The notes beneath the pieces were generated by a model. The model saw nothing but the letters and a program-made list of their open reading frames with translations, was not told the origin of the DNA and did no database searches. Made by a program: the position numbers and the translations under genes. Positions 63,576 to 64,000 of a DNA stretch of 64,000 nucleotides are shown in pieces (the first letter of the stretch is position 1; each line of letters opens with the position of its first letter). This DNA is from Carettochelys insculpta (lineage: Eukaryota; Chordata; Testudines; Carettochelyidae), in NCBI RefSeq assembly GCF_033958435.1, contig NC_134152.1:22480001-22544000 (forward strand), read 5' to 3'.

Positions 63576-64000
63576 CTACAGAATGAAAAAGAAATAACAT
63601 TTGAATCATAAGTCAGCACCTCAGTAGCTGTAAGTTTAGCATAGGCCTTCCCTGGCACTGCAATGATTTAGACTTGTTAAGGGATCTGGCCCTGCATTAT
63701 TATCAGGAACTCATTTTTTAACTGGTTCGCCATCTCTGCATATCAAACTGTCATCTCCACAGCATGGAAGCCATTTCAAACATGCGAAATAAAGTCCCAA
63801 ATCCAGACATGGTATAAGTAAGTGTAATATCATTTAATCCATTGTCTGACCTTGGCCTACTGTGTGTGCTTGTACCTCAGCACATGCATTCAACACATAT
63901 GTCCTCATGTGGACACTAGGTTCAAGTGTCATGAACAAGTGTGGACAATTGCAGTATAAGCCAAAGGCAGAACAGTGAGCAGATGCTACACCTTTTGCTA
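63576..64000. other. DNAH3 intron, 3' part, nothing recognised
   Basis: Intronic sequence upstream of the AAA1 Walker A exon. No further exon is identifiable before the window edge. Confidence 0.4.

Overview
The window is a piece of a vertebrate nuclear genome: one large multi-exon gene on the minus strand, embedded in introns full of old and young transposons. The repeats are CR1 LINE 3' ends, an RTE-type LINE, MIR-type SINEs, hAT elements with 8-bp target duplications, many foldback elements ending in a CTACAC motif, and a DIRS-type retrotransposon. Together they point to a non-mammalian amniote, most likely a turtle. That inference rests on repeat families I recognise, not on a search.

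The gene is an axonemal dynein heavy chain, best matched to DNAH3 (inner-arm dynein). I located 33 exons by protein similarity and AG/GT borders. They run from AAA1 Walker A (63467-63575) to the stop codon (6174-6176). All junction phases agree, giving one uninterrupted frame of 8104 nt, about 2700 residues, covering AAA1-AAA6, the stalk with its microtubule-binding domain, and the C-terminal domain. The N-terminal tail and linker (about 1400 residues in the human protein) lie beyond position 64000.

Region by region: 1-6173 is downstream flank with degenerate hAT and Harbinger-like relics and no supported host gene. 6174-13961 holds the last four exons plus an RTE LINE, a CR1 end, a nested transposon pair and a SINE. 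13962-33897 holds exons for the C-terminus, AAA6, AAA5, the stalk and AAA4, including one 2142-bp exon. 33898-41874 is an 8-kb intron, 6.1 kb of which is a DIRS element (gag-like, RT/RNase H and tyrosine recombinase ORFs, inverted terminal repeats and an internal complementary region) in the same orientation as DNAH3. 41875-63575 holds exons for AAA3 down to AAA1, with several hAT and MITE insertions whose target duplications and nesting order can be read directly.

The most notable items are the nearly intact DIRS element, with an internal complementary region that matches its two ends joined together, and a set of nested insertions that gives a relative chronology (hAT into CR1, hAT into a MITE, MITE into MITE). 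I saw no CRISPR array, operon, tRNA or rRNA gene.
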